From Trichocoleus sp. (GTDB lineage: Bacteria; Cyanobacteriota; Cyanobacteriia; Elainellales; Elainellaceae): DNA of 64,000 bases. The DNA lies in the NCBI GenBank assembly GCA_036702865.1, contig DATNQD010000086.1, positions 1 through 64,000 of the forward strand, given 5' to 3'. The notes below the pieces were generated by a model. It made no database searches and was not told the origin of the DNA. It saw only the letters and a program-made list of their open reading frames with translations. Position 1 is the stretch's first letter; each line of letters begins with the position of its first letter. Below are positions 1-9,316 of this stretch, one piece after another. The translations under genes were made by a program, and so were the position numbers.

Positions 1-75
1 CGTGGTCGCAACCCGCAGTTCGCTCAACGTTCGGTCTTCTTCCGCAGTCAAAACGATATGCACAGGAGCAGGCAT
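1..75 (-). mobile_element. IS630-type transposase, N-terminal 25 codons only (cut by window edge)
   Basis: An open frame reads leftward from an ATG at 73-75 to the window edge without a stop. It begins MPAPVHIVLTAEEDRTL, the start pattern of the helix-turn-helix region of IS630-family transposases common in cyanobacteria. Only 25 residues are visible, so it cannot be judged whether the element is intact. The terminal inverted repeat should lie in the AT-rich sequence just right of the start, but I could not define it with one end only. Confidence 0.6.
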
Positions 76-1287
76 CAGGGTCAAAAATAGGAGGATTTAG
101 TATTCCTTTCTATCTTATGCTTAATTCCACCCACCTACTTAATTTCCTTTTAAAGTTGATGATAGTGAATTTCTTGTTGTTGACTCACGCAACAAAGAAG
201 CGATAAATAGATTCCTTGTAGTTGTTCTCCTACTCAGTTCTTTATAGCAATGCTTTCCCATCAACTATGACAGAAATAACACGCATATTTGAACATGAAA
301 AAGCTTTGAGATTAAATCAAGGAAACAGACTTTGCATAGCTTAACAAAAGAATATAAATCAACAACTTAAGCGAGATTCAGTATAACCAGACAACAGCAC
401 AAAAGCTGTGAAATCAATATTCAATCACTACTTTCGATTTAGAAATAAAGAAGTTGTTTAATTTCTTTCTGATAATTCAGATTGATGAATTACAGCAATC
501 GAAGACAGATTTGTGCGACTTAGTAGAATAGAAATGTTAGGAATCATTGAAAAAAACCGAGATAAAACAGAATTTTTTATTATTTCCAGTTAAAATTCCC
601 TGTAAAAATACTGATTTTATTTATAAACAAAAGTAAAGTTAAGTCGAGTTTTTATTGAGTCATCGAAAGTTATTCAGGCTTCAGACAAATTGCACATCTA
701 TAACATAGCTGGAATCGCTTCTGAATAAACTCATAGCATTTTCATTCGTATCGGATTTATTAGCAGAGGGCACTGAAGCTGTGAGAAGTAAGACGTAGCG
801 TACATCTACCATCTAGCTCCGTTCTCGATTTCCTGCTTTAACCCGATCGCATTGGCATTTAAAGGTGTGATCGACATCACGACAATAAAAGATTAATATC
901 ACATGATCCGTTCCCGTTTACTCTCTACATTTGTGAAGGAATGATTAACTGTTGCAATCGAGAGCCTTGCTGTTTTGTAAATTTGGTCCATCAACAGGCT
1001 CTGTCAACCTTAATTGACTTGATCGCAGTTCATTCACACTTGGGAAGCCTAGTTACTAAAGCCAATTGAGTTACGTCCAGGGTCAGGGTTCCACTACCGC
1101 ATTTTTTCGATCGCTTGAAACACCGTTCTGTATGATGTCACCGTATTCTCGCAGGTCAATTTAACCCCCTACCTGTCGCGGTTACATCGATTGATTTCCT
1201 GCCATGATGTATCACTCTCCTAATTTGGGTTAGGAGCAGAATTTGTGCGGTCAAGCGACGTTTTGAACGACGTTTAGAGGAATTCTT
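76..1287. other. AT-rich gene-free stretch
   Basis: About 1.2 kb with no convincing gene in any frame. It is clearly more AT-rich than the flanking genes over 76-720 and becomes more typical of the genome from about 780 on. It separates the partial transposase from the beta-helix protein gene and must contain the end of the insertion element and the promoter of the downstream gene. I see no strong hairpin or repeat in it. Confidence 0.5.
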
Positions 1288-3426
1288 ATGTCCGATATCA
1301 TCACCGTCACTAGTACAGCCGATAGTGGTGCAGGTTCTCTACGCGCAGCCATTGCAGCAGCCACACCTGGCAGTACGATTCAGTTTGCAGGCAATTTAGC
1401 AAACCAAACTATCACCCTTACCAGCGGACAGATCGAAATTGCTGCCGGAAAAACTCTGACGATCGACGGTTCGGCTGCATCCGGGCTAACGATCAGCGGC
1501 AACAATGCTTCTCGGATTTTTCATGTCAATTCCAATCAAGACTTTCCCACCAGCGTTAATCTAAAAAGTTTGACGCTTGCCAACGGCTACACCAATGAGC
1601 AAGGTGGCACGATTAAAGGCGAACATAAAGCGAATATCAGCGTTGAGAGCGTCATCTTCAAAAACAGCGTTGCAGACAAAGGAGGTGGGGCGATCTTTAG
1701 CGGCTGGGAGAACAACCTCACTGTCACAAACTCCCAGTTTGACGGCAATAAAGCAGTTGCGGGAAATGATGAGCGTGGTGCAGGAGCAATCGCTTTTCTC
1801 AGTCCAGGCAATTTCATTGTTCGCAACAGCAGCTTTACCAACAACCAGGGCATCAACGGTGGAGCGATTAACAGCCTGAATGGAAAGCTGACGATCGAAA
1901 ATTCGCGCTTCGTCAACAACAGCACTCTGGCAGCCAGCTACGCAACCGGACAACAAAATCCTGACTTACGGGGCTACGGCGGCGCAGTTTATACCGATCG
2001 AGCCAGCAGCACCAATGAAGCCTCTGGCAGCATTCGGATTGTCAACAGCAGTTTTGAAGGCAATAAAGGTAAGGCAGAAGGCGGAGCCGCTTATCTGTAT
2101 ACCGGCACTCAAGACAGCGTGACGATCGAATCGAGCAGCTTCAAAAACAATGAAGTGCAAGCACTCCCGCAAGGAAACGGCGGCAATGGGGGAGGTGTCG
2201 TCGTCATGTCAAACGGACTGAACAAAGGGTTAAATATTAGCGGCAGTTCGTTTATCAGCAATACCGCATCCAGTCAGGGCGGTGGTTTGTGGATGATGGG
2301 TGCGCCTACCACAATCACCAACAGCACTTTTTCTGGTAACAAAACAACTGGAACTGACTATAACCGCGTTGGCGGAGCAATGACGCTTTACAGCGATACC
2401 AGCATTACCAATTCGACCATTGCAGACAATAAAGCAGGCTGGGTTGGCGGCGGTATTTCTGCACCCGATAGTGCAAAAGTGAGTGTCAAAAACACCATTT
2501 TTTCCAACAACACTGCTGATAATGGCACGAATAACTGGGGAATTCAGCAACACACCAATCGTGAATTGATTGACAACGGCGGTAATATGCAGTTTCCACC
2601 AAAAAAAACCAGCAACGGGAACGATTATAATGCCACTGCACAAGTCAAACTGGTGAATCCACTGCTTGGTTCTCTGCAAGATAATGGCGGCGGATTACTG
2701 ACTTATGCGCTATTGCCTGGCAGTCCGGCGATTAATAGCGGAATTGCAGCAGGTGCTCCTAAAACTGATGGGCGGGGCTACAGCCGAGCCGATGGTTTAG
2801 TCGATATTGGTGCTTTTGAAGTCGGTGCAGCTGCCCCCGCTGGAAGTCCACCTGGAAGCCCATCTGGAAACCCATCTGGCAGCCCCACAACAGGCACAAC
2901 TGGCGGCGCTGGAAAAGATGTCCTTACGGGCACACCTGGCAACGATGTGATGGCAGGCGGACTAGCAGCCGATACCTTGACCGGGGGCGCAGGTGCCGAT
3001 CGATTCAGATATGCCGGAACCTCCCAAGCCCTTGCTTTCGCGAACTCCCGCGTCAATGCTCCCGATCGACTCACCGATTTCAATCCAGGCGAGGGGGATC
3101 GAATCCAGCTTGACTTCGACAACAATCCAGCAACCCTACAGCGCCCGAAAGGAATGTTTAACGCAGGACGCCTGACAGGTGCAAATTTAGAAGCAGCGGC
3201 ACGATTGGCGTTCCAGGACAAAAACCAGAAACAAAAAGGCAAACAGGAATTGCAAATCAATGAAGCAGTAACATTCCAATGGCGCAATCGATCGTTTATT
3301 GGCGTGAACGACAATACCAAAACCTTTGCTGCCAATCGAGATTTTCTAGTGGAAGCAACTGGAACACAACTGATAGGACAGGATGCAACTGCCGGACAAC
3401 TCAGCGTGAATAATTATTTCGCATAA
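1288..3426 (+). CDS. Secreted right-handed beta-helix protein with C-terminal RTX calcium-binding motifs
   Basis: 712 residues. Residues about 1-510 are a parallel beta-helix of the polymorphic outer-membrane-protein/choice-of-anchor-Q type, with many repeated units such as NSSFTNNQG, NSTFSGNK and GGAI/GGGI turns. A Gly/Ser/Pro linker with GSP/SGN repeats follows (about 514-540), then RTX nonapeptide-like repeats (GTPGNDVMAGG, GGAGADRF) and a C-terminal cap. There is no N-terminal signal peptide, which fits export by a type I system reading a C-terminal signal. Proteins of this build are usually surface or extracellular adhesins or enzymes; the substrate here is unknown. A purine-rich ribosome site (AGAGGAA) precedes the ATG. 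A terminator follows at 3492-3522. An exporter candidate begins at the far right of the window (63855). Confidence 0.85.
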   Translation: MSDIITVTSTADSGAGSLRAAIAAATPGSTIQFAGNLANQTITLTSGQIEIAAGKTLTIDGSAASGLTISGNNASRIFHVNSNQDFPTSVNLKSLTLANGYTNEQGGTIKGEHKANISVESVIFKNSVADKGGGAIFSGWENNLTVTNSQFDGNKAVAGNDERGAGAIAFLSPGNFIVRNSSFTNNQGINGGAINSLNGKLTIENSRFVNNSTLAASYATGQQNPDLRGYGGAVYTDRASSTNEASGSIRIVNSSFEGNKGKAEGGAAYLYTGTQDSVTIESSSFKNNEVQALPQGNGGNGGGVVVMSNGLNKGLNISGSSFISNTASSQGGGLWMMGAPTTITNSTFSGNKTTGTDYNRVGGAMTLYSDTSITNSTIADNKAGWVGGGISAPDSAKVSVKNTIFSNNTADNGTNNWGIQQHTNRELIDNGGNMQFPPKKTSNGNDYNATAQVKLVNPLLGSLQDNGGGLLTYALLPGSPAINSGIAAGAPKTDGRGYSRADGLVDIGAFEVGAAAPAGSPPGSPSGNPSGSPTTGTTGGAGKDVLTGTPGNDVMAGGLAADTLTGGAGADRFRYAGTSQALAFANSRVNAPDRLTDFNPGEGDRIQLDFDNNPATLQRPKGMFNAGRLTGANLEAAARLAFQDKNQKQKGKQELQINEAVTFQWRNRSFIGVNDNTKTFAANRDFLVEATGTQLIGQDATAGQLSVNNYFA

Positions 3427-3491
3427 GCATTCACGATTAAATTCACAACTTCATTCATTCACCTGTTCATTTTCCAACTCTATGTAGTATC

Positions 3492-3522
3492 GGTTCCTGG
3501 CTTTTATCTGGGAACCTTTTTT
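3492..3522 (+). terminator. Rho-independent terminator after the beta-helix gene
   Basis: Six-base-pair stem GGTTCC/GGAACC with a 13-base loop, followed directly by a run of six T. It lies 66 bases after the stop of the upstream gene and before the next start. Confidence 0.7.
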
Positions 3523-3607
3523 GTTCTTATCCCTAGCCTCGTATGCTGCCTGAGTCTCTATTTCTACCTTAAGCAGGAGTGACAAACTCTGTAGAACGAC
3601 GGTAATC

Positions 3608-4585
3608 ATGAATAAGCTATGCTCAGGGAGAAAAAGAGTGGTTACGATCGATCCATTAGTTGATAAGTCTCACTCCACCACAGCACTAATTTTAGAGAAT
3701 ACAGAAATTAAACTCATCGTTCGACCCGATTTAGGCGGACGGATTGATCAATTGCAGGACAAGCGCACTGGGCATGAATGGCTCTGGCATCCTGATCACT
3801 ATGATGCTCAACAAACTCGATCGCTGCCAATTGGGACATCGTTTGACGAAAATTGGACAGGCGGATGGGATGAAATTTTTCCGAATGATGCTGCGGGTGA
3901 GTTTCGAGGACACAATTTAGTTGATCATGGGGAACTCTGGTCACAATCCTGGTCGATTATTAAATCCGACTCGCTTCAGGTGACATTGCAGTATAACTGT
4001 CAAACCGTTCCGGTGACTGTTGAAAAGACAATTTCAGTAGACGCAATTGAACCGAAAGTGACGATCGATTACAAACTACAAAACCATTCAGATGAAGAGA
4101 TTTCTTTTCTGCTAAAACAACATGCTGCGATCGCGATCGAACCGGGAGACGAAATTTTATTACCTGATTGCTGCATTGAACCTGTCACGCTAGATTTTAG
4201 TAAGATCATTGGCAGATCGGAGGAGACGCGCTTTCCCAAAGCTTTTGCAGCAGACGGAACCGAGATCGAAATCCAGCAAATTCCACCCCAAACTTCTCAA
4301 CTGCAAGAGTTTTACTACAGTTCAGAACTGGCGATCGGGCAGTGTGGCATTCGGAATCAGACCTCTCAATCTGCTCTGATCATGAATTTTGATACTCAAG
4401 ATTTTCCTTACGTTTGGGTCTTCCAGAGTTATGGCGGCTGGCGCAATTATTATGTTCTAGTTATGGAACCCTGTACGACGATGCCTTATGATTTGGAAGT
4501 TGCTTGCCAGAATGGAACAGTTGCTCAACTCCAGCCTCAAGAGATACAGCAGCGATCGTTAACGGTTACATTACAGCGTTCTTAA
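3608..4585 (+). CDS. Aldose-1-epimerase/galactose-mutarotase-like protein
   Basis: 325 residues. The order of motifs resembles the galactose-mutarotase-like fold: an early LGGRIDQL turn, a W-rich segment with GGWDEIFPND, then HGELWSQSW with a conserved-type histidine, and a late YVWVFQSYGGW. Family members interconvert alpha and beta anomers of sugars or bind carbohydrate without known activity. No sugar-pathway genes adjoin it, so the substrate is not predicted. It is a single gene between two terminators (3492-3522 and 4622-4661). The first ATG is used; the ribosome site is not strong. Confidence 0.65.
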   Translation: MNKLCSGRKRVVTIDPLVDKSHSTTALILENTEIKLIVRPDLGGRIDQLQDKRTGHEWLWHPDHYDAQQTRSLPIGTSFDENWTGGWDEIFPNDAAGEFRGHNLVDHGELWSQSWSIIKSDSLQVTLQYNCQTVPVTVEKTISVDAIEPKVTIDYKLQNHSDEEISFLLKQHAAIAIEPGDEILLPDCCIEPVTLDFSKIIGRSEETRFPKAFAADGTEIEIQQIPPQTSQLQEFYYSSELAIGQCGIRNQTSQSALIMNFDTQDFPYVWVFQSYGGWRNYYVLVMEPCTTMPYDLEVACQNGTVAQLQPQEIQQRSLTVTLQRS

Positions 4586-4621
4586 TCGTTGTCTTCTTGT
4601 TTAGAATCAAGTGTTTATATT

Positions 4622-4661
4622 GCCCTCTAAATCCTTCAAGATTGAGGGCTTTAAGTTTTTT
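4622..4661 (+). terminator. Rho-independent terminator
   Basis: Stem GCCCTC/GAGGGC (4622-4627 with 4644-4649) closes a loop with further partial pairing, followed by TTTAAGTTTTTT. It ends the mutarotase-like gene. Confidence 0.75.
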
Positions 4662-4712
4662 CTGAACGGCTGTATCTCATAATAGAGGCTGTTATATTGT
4701 GTAGCATGTCAG

Positions 4713-5831
4713 ATGAGCCAGGGATCGCAGTCTATCTCGGTTGAAGGAAAAGCAAAATTTGAAGTCGGGAATGCTTTCTATCGGCGGCATAGCCAGATCG
4801 CGCGAAATTTAGGCGTATTGGCAGCAGCAATGTATCGACAGGATGCAGGGCAATTACGCGTGCTGGATGCAATGGCAGGCAGTGGAGTCCGTTCTCTGCG
4901 CTATTACCTGGAAAGTGGGGCAGATTGGCTTTGGGTCAACGACAGCAATCCAGAAATGCGTGCGGTATTGCAGCATAATTTAGCAAGAACGATCGCCCCA
5001 AGCCATTACCAGCTCACCTTTAAGGATGCCAATCGCGTCTTTTTTGACTGCTACAACCGTCAAGACTTTTATGACCTGATCGATGTGGATGCATTTGGCT
5101 CGCCTGCACCTTATCTAAGCACCTGTCTCTGGGCAGTGACAATCGGTGGTTTGCTTTATCTGACAAGTACGGATGGACGCAGCGCGACGGGCTCCACTCC
5201 CAACCGGGCATTAGCAACCTATGGGGCTTATGCTCGATCGCATCCAGCAGGGCATGAACAAGGGCTGAGGCTGCTGATTGGCAATGTCCAACAGTTGGCT
5301 GCTGCAAAGGGCTATGGCATTGAGCCTGTATTCTCGCTGTTTAATGGACAAGCCTATCGGGTCATGGTGCGTTTGGTTGCCCAGCCAAGTTTGAATACAA
5401 ATTCCTCTGGTTTTCTGGGATATTGTCATGCCTGCGGCAACTATCAAACAATTTCCTGGCGCAAGTTAGGTCAGATTTGCTGTACATACGATGGTAATTG
5501 CTTAAGTGTTAGTGGCGCGATGTGGTTAGGCAAATTGCACAACCCAAATAATTTACAGCGCATGATGGATCTGGCGATCGAGCGGCAATGGTCAACAGAT
5601 GCAGCACTGCTCAAACTGATGCAGTCCGAAGTTGATTTGCCTCCCTATTTTTATCAGTTGGGTGAGATTGGGCGACGGGGCAAACTGGACATTCCAAAAC
5701 GATCGCACTTAATCCAGACGCTTCAGGATTGGGGTTATCAGGCAAGCGCAACCCATATTGCAGCTCAGGCAATTAAAACCACCGCAGATATGCAAACTTG
5801 TATTCGAGCGGCTCAAGCAGGCGGAAGTTGA
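4713..5831 (+). CDS. trm1: tRNA (guanine-N2)-dimethyltransferase, Trm1 family
   Basis: 372 residues, the usual size for this family. It has the S-adenosylmethionine-binding motif LDAMAGSGVRSLRYY near residue 51 and the Trm1 signature DVDAFGSPAPYL near residue 122. A cysteine-containing segment (CHACGNY at about 239, then CC near 255) resembles the zinc-ribbon-like part of Trm1. The enzyme methylates the N2 of guanine 26, and in some bacteria guanine 27, of tRNA. It is near-universal in archaea and eukaryotes but patchy in bacteria, chiefly Aquifex and cyanobacteria. The ATG at 4713 is the first in frame. Its 3' end overlaps the 3' end of the convergent kinase gene by 19 bases. Confidence 0.9.
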   Translation: MSQGSQSISVEGKAKFEVGNAFYRRHSQIARNLGVLAAAMYRQDAGQLRVLDAMAGSGVRSLRYYLESGADWLWVNDSNPEMRAVLQHNLARTIAPSHYQLTFKDANRVFFDCYNRQDFYDLIDVDAFGSPAPYLSTCLWAVTIGGLLYLTSTDGRSATGSTPNRALATYGAYARSHPAGHEQGLRLLIGNVQQLAAAKGYGIEPVFSLFNGQAYRVMVRLVAQPSLNTNSSGFLGYCHACGNYQTISWRKLGQICCTYDGNCLSVSGAMWLGKLHNPNNLQRMMDLAIERQWSTDAALLKLMQSEVDLPPYFYQLGEIGRRGKLDIPKRSHLIQTLQDWGYQASATHIAAQAIKTTADMQTCIRAAQAGGS

Positions 5832-7171
5832 GGTGGAAATGATGTATCGATCGACCCATTGAGCCAGTTTTGAATTTCACCAGAGAGCCAAAGACTTTCA
5901 TTCGGTTTCAGCTCTGGGGCAAAATATCCCACAGTGTAGGGTTGCTCTGAGGTGTGAATGGTAATGCCTGTTGCAGCAGAACTCCCGATCGCTGCGAGTC
6001 GGTTGCCAATTTGTTGAATGCTAGAAATGCTGCCCTGCCGTTGTCGATAAGGGATGCCAAGCAGCGTCCAGCGGCATGAAAAGGAGGTGCGATCAAATTG
6101 CAATTGAGCATCACTGAAAGCAGAAAACAATCCCAATGCCAGCAAGGGCAGACTGTCTACCCAACAAAGCAGCGTCAGCAGCGGATTCACCTGAGAAGTC
6201 AGCATCAAGAAAGCAACACTGCTGGTTAATAGTCCAGTTCCCAGCAAAAGGGCATCGGATAATTGAAGCCCGCGTCTTGCCACTTTAATCTGGAGAAAGT
6301 CAGCCGACTGATGCAGTTGCACCTTTGTTGCACTTGGCATAACAACATCAGGCTGCGTTTGAGCGATCGAATCTTGTGTCAGTTCAGCGAGCGCTTGCCG
6401 AGCCGTCTGAAACCGCTGCGTTATTTCGGGATGACTCAATTTTTGTAGCCACTGAATGAACTGGGGTTGAAGGCTGATAGAACGCCAAAATTCAGTTCCT
6501 GCAAGCTGCTGAAAATCTGCCGGAGCAATTCCTGTGATCACATGCATCAAGGTTGCGCCCAACGCATAGAGGTCAGACGCGGGCACAGCTCGACCCCCAA
6601 ACTGCTCTAGTGGAGTGTAGCCATAAGTGCCAACAATCGTAAAAGTCGATCGCTCCATTGCACTTCGATCCTGTACTGCACCAAAATCGACTAAATGCAG
6701 TTCTCCAGTTTCATCAAAAATAAGATTACTGGGCTTAATATCACGGTGCAAAATAGGTGGATTCAATTCATGCAGATAAATGAGAATTTGGAGAACGTTC
6801 TCAGCAATCTGCTTCACTTCTGCTTCCGTTAATCGCTGCCCTCGATCGAGGAATGCCTGGAGCGACGTACCGGGAATATAGTCTTGAACGATCGCAAACC
6901 AGCCAATTGTTCCTTCTAGCGTAAACTGATCACGATAGGCAGGGATACGCGGATGCTGAAGATTTTGGAGCACCTGGGCTTCTCGCTGAAACAGGGTATA
7001 GTCCTGCCACTGAGTCAATTCGCCAAAAGCCAGCAGTTTGACAATGACAAGGGTTGGAACGGTGTCTGGATCTGCTAAATCGATCGCCAGCCAGGTCTGC
7101 CGGACTCCCCGTTGTGAAAGCTGCTGCTTGAGTTGATAGCGCTCATTAAGGATTTGCCCGACCTGAAGCAT
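5813..7171 (-). CDS. Ser/Thr protein kinase with C-terminal membrane segments
   Basis: About 452 residues. The N-terminal kinase domain carries HRDIKPSNLIF (catalytic loop), LVDFGAVQ (magnesium-binding DFG) and GTYGYTPLEQ (activation/P+1 region). The glycine-rich loop is degenerate (SQRGVRQTW), yet the catalytic lysine (VIVKLL) is present. After the kinase domain come a polar linker, two hydrophobic segments close together (LLLGTGLLTSSVAFLML and LLALGLFSA) and a small C-terminal domain of about 90 residues. I chose the ATG at 7171 because GAGAAAG precedes it at good spacing; the frame stays open to a TTG at 7246. It is probably a membrane-attached Hanks-type kinase; its targets are unknown. 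It converges with trm1. Confidence 0.85.
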   Translation of the reverse strand: MLQVGQILNERYQLKQQLSQRGVRQTWLAIDLADPDTVPTLVIVKLLAFGELTQWQDYTLFQREAQVLQNLQHPRIPAYRDQFTLEGTIGWFAIVQDYIPGTSLQAFLDRGQRLTEAEVKQIAENVLQILIYLHELNPPILHRDIKPSNLIFDETGELHLVDFGAVQDRSAMERSTFTIVGTYGYTPLEQFGGRAVPASDLYALGATLMHVITGIAPADFQQLAGTEFWRSISLQPQFIQWLQKLSHPEITQRFQTARQALAELTQDSIAQTQPDVVMPSATKVQLHQSADFLQIKVARRGLQLSDALLLGTGLLTSSVAFLMLTSQVNPLLTLLCWVDSLPLLALGLFSAFSDAQLQFDRTSFSCRWTLLGIPYRQRQGSISSIQQIGNRLAAIGSSAATGITIHTSEQPYTVGYFAPELKPNESLWLSGEIQNWLNGSIDTSFPPQLPPA

Positions 7172-7291
7172 AGAAACTTTCTCGAAGAACGGCTGAATTG
7201 TATCGAAAATTGAAGCATTAGACCTCACTCCAAGGTCGATAGCCAAAGGTCGATTTTGTCCTCAGGTTTGCCATTGAGTTGCCATCAGATC

Positions 7292-7594
7292 TTAACGCCT
7301 CGATCGAGGCTGCACAATTCTACAAACAGTATTCCCCCAATCCTCTGGCTCAAACTGAACGACTGTTCCATCTTTCCGAACTCGAACTCGATCGCGACAG
7401 TTGTATCGTTCGATCGGCTGCTCAACCCCATCAACACTGACGGCAACTCGATACTCCCAGTGATATTTGGCGCTACGCTGAACATCCATAATACAAATCG
7501 TTTGATTCTTAAGCACCCGGCAAAACGCAGCCTCAGACGAGAATGGCATAGCCCAAGATAGGAGTAAAACAATCAGCGCGAGAACCAGTTTCAT
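7292..7594 (-). CDS. Small exported protein of unknown function
   Basis: 100 residues. A clear signal peptide (MKLVLALIVLLLSWAMPFSSEA) with a likely cleavage after SEA leaves a mature chain of about 78 residues. This contains four cysteines (CRV, CIM, CRD, CRI) that could form two disulfides in the periplasm, and it is rich in charged residues. I do not recognise the family; conserved short exported proteins of this form are common in cyanobacteria. It lies upstream of the kinase on the same strand, 120 bases away. Confidence 0.6.
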   Translation of the reverse strand: MKLVLALIVLLLSWAMPFSSEAAFCRVLKNQTICIMDVQRSAKYHWEYRVAVSVDGVEQPIERYNCRDRVRVRKDGTVVQFEPEDWGNTVCRIVQPRSRR

Positions 7595-8010
7595 GCGGTA
7601 TTGAGAATTGAAGCGATCGATTTGCCCTCAGATTATCTTAGGAGAACTTGCTGCACAAAATATGAGTGTAAAAAACAAATTGATTCACAAACGGATAATT
7701 CTCACAACTTTCTCAAATTCTGTTGCTAACCTCATCTCAATCATTTAATTCAGCAAGATTAGCCCTTCAAGCTTCTCTATTCGATCAGCGAAATGACGAT
7801 AGGCATAGAATCAGGCTCTCCCCATAGGCAATCCTGATTTCACGCAGGCAGATCTGGAAGCATTCCCAGTGGGCGATCGTCGCAACCCTGCAATAACCCA
7901 CACAAAACACTGAACTGGCTAAAGTCAAGGAAGCAGTTAAAGGATAGCTTGCCGTTGTTCTTCTAATTCAAGATATTAAACTCTCCCTGTCTCTGTAATT
8001 GGGGATTTTT
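7595..8010. other. Intergenic stretch, no gene seen
   Basis: About 416 bases between the small exported protein and the RTX gene, both on the minus strand. It should hold the promoter of the exported-protein gene and the 3' end of the RTX transcript. I found no clear hairpin terminator or conserved RNA. Confidence 0.4.
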
Positions 8011-9126
8011 TTAGACAACATTAGTAGAGGACAAGCTGGCGATATTCACATTTGTGAGCGTTGCTAGAGTCTTGCCTGCATATCCAAGCACTGCATCGGC
8101 TCCCTGCTGCTGGAGGCTGAGATCGCTGAACTGAATACTCCCTGGAAGCACAATCCGGTCTTGCCCACTAAAATCTGTAATGGTCGCCTGACCACCTCGT
8201 CGCAGAACGAAAACATCCGAATCGACTCCACCAGCCAGCACATTGTTGCCCAAGCCGCCGATCAAAGTATCTGCGCCGCTATTACCCCGTAAAATATCAC
8301 TGCCTAATCCGCCATTGAGGTTATCGTTGCCAACTCCACCGTTGATCACATCATTGCCCTGTCTACCTGCAAGCGTGTCGTCTCCCCGAAACCCCAGCAG
8401 CCTATCACCACCGCTAGTTCCATTCAAACGATCGCTGGTTTGTCTACCTCGGATTCTTCGACCCGCCGCACCTAGACTCAATAAGGTACCGGAACCGCCG
8501 CCACCAGATGTACCCAAACCTGTAGTAAGACCGCCCAGCCCACTATTGTTCGATTGACCTGTGTTCGTTGAAGTGGAAGAAAAGGTCGTGTTACCAAAAG
8601 AACCGTTAGAGTTATTGGTGTTGCCCGTTCCTAGGTTTGTTCCCAGATTTGTTCCTAAATTTGTTCCCAGATTTGTACCAAAGGGAGCGACTGTCCCTAG
8701 ATTTGTGCCCAGAGGAGTGATTCCTCCTAGATTTGTGCCTAGAGAAGTTGAGCCAGTCGTTGAACCAGAGGTCGTATTAGCAGCAGATGTGAGATTAGTG
8801 CTCCCACCTGCAAGATTAGCAGAGCTTGTTGTGTTATTTATCAGACCGTTATTGCTGACACCCGTGTTGCTTGTATTGTTAAGGGTGCTACCACCAGTCG
8901 TATTCAGCGTACCGACTTGAGTTGAACTTAAACCAGTTCCAGTATTATTAAGTCCTGTTGTACCGAGCCCTGTTGTACCGAGCCCTGTTGTACCTAATCC
9001 TGTATTTGTACTTAATGTATTTAATCCTGTATCCGCAAAGATTGTACTACCAGAATTAAGGCTTGTGCTGCCGGAGTTCAAGCTTGAAGAGGTAGAAGAA
9101 TTTGAGTATATCGGTGTGTATGCCAT
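8011..9126 (-). CDS. Low-complexity RTX calcium-binding protein
   Basis: 371 residues. The first 210 or so are almost entirely Gly, Thr, Ser, Asn and Leu, with tandem units such as LGTN and GLGTT. Residues about 230-310 hold RTX nonapeptide repeats (GGDRLLGFRGDD, GGVGNDNLNGG, GNSGADTLIGG). The C-terminal segment (TITDFSGQDRIVLPG) resembles the usual end of RTX proteins. There is no signal peptide, so type I export is the likely route. Calcium would order the RTX part outside the cell; the repetitive arm looks like a flexible spacer. The repeats are visible in the DNA (8627-8674 and 8954-8998) and could vary in copy number. Confidence 0.75.
   Translation of the reverse strand: MAYTPIYSNSSTSSSLNSGSTSLNSGSTIFADTGLNTLSTNTGLGTTGLGTTGLGTTGLNNTGTGLSSTQVGTLNTTGGSTLNNTSNTGVSNNGLINNTTSSANLAGGSTNLTSAANTTSGSTTGSTSLGTNLGGITPLGTNLGTVAPFGTNLGTNLGTNLGTNLGTGNTNNSNGSFGNTTFSSTSTNTGQSNNSGLGGLTTGLGTSGGGGSGTLLSLGAAGRRIRGRQTSDRLNGTSGGDRLLGFRGDDTLAGRQGNDVINGGVGNDNLNGGLGSDILRGNSGADTLIGGLGNNVLAGGVDSDVFVLRRGGQATITDFSGQDRIVLPGSIQFSDLSLQQQGADAVLGYAGKTLATLTNVNIASLSSTNVV
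8627..8674 (-). repeat. Tandem 12-base repeat, four units, inside the RTX gene
   Basis: Units GTTCCTAGGTTT, GTTCCCAGATTT, GTTCCTAAATTT and GTTCCCAGATTT on the plus strand. Each encodes a four-residue LGTN-type unit on the minus strand. Confidence 0.85.
8954..8998 (-). repeat. Tandem 15-base repeat, three units, inside the RTX gene
   Basis: Two identical units CCTGTTGTACCGAGC followed by a variant CCTGTTGTACCTAAT on the plus strand, encoding GLGTT-type units in the N-terminal arm. Confidence 0.85.
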
Positions 9127-9316
9127 TTTGCTGTGGGTTGCGACAAAACTGGACTGCTAATCTATCAATGATCATCATGCTAGCAACCTCGTCTATAACT
9201 AGTTTCTACCTTTAGAGCAGGGCTATGAATTTCCACATCACCGAATCAATTCAAAAGAGCTATACCGATCGGATGAAGTAGCATCAAAAACAATCAAAAG
9301 AGCTGAGGCAAGATGA

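Noticed and set aside
8243-8920. Proline/valine-rich plus-strand frames opposite the RTX gene
   Set aside because: They arise from the repetitive Gly/Thr/Asn codons of the minus-strand gene.
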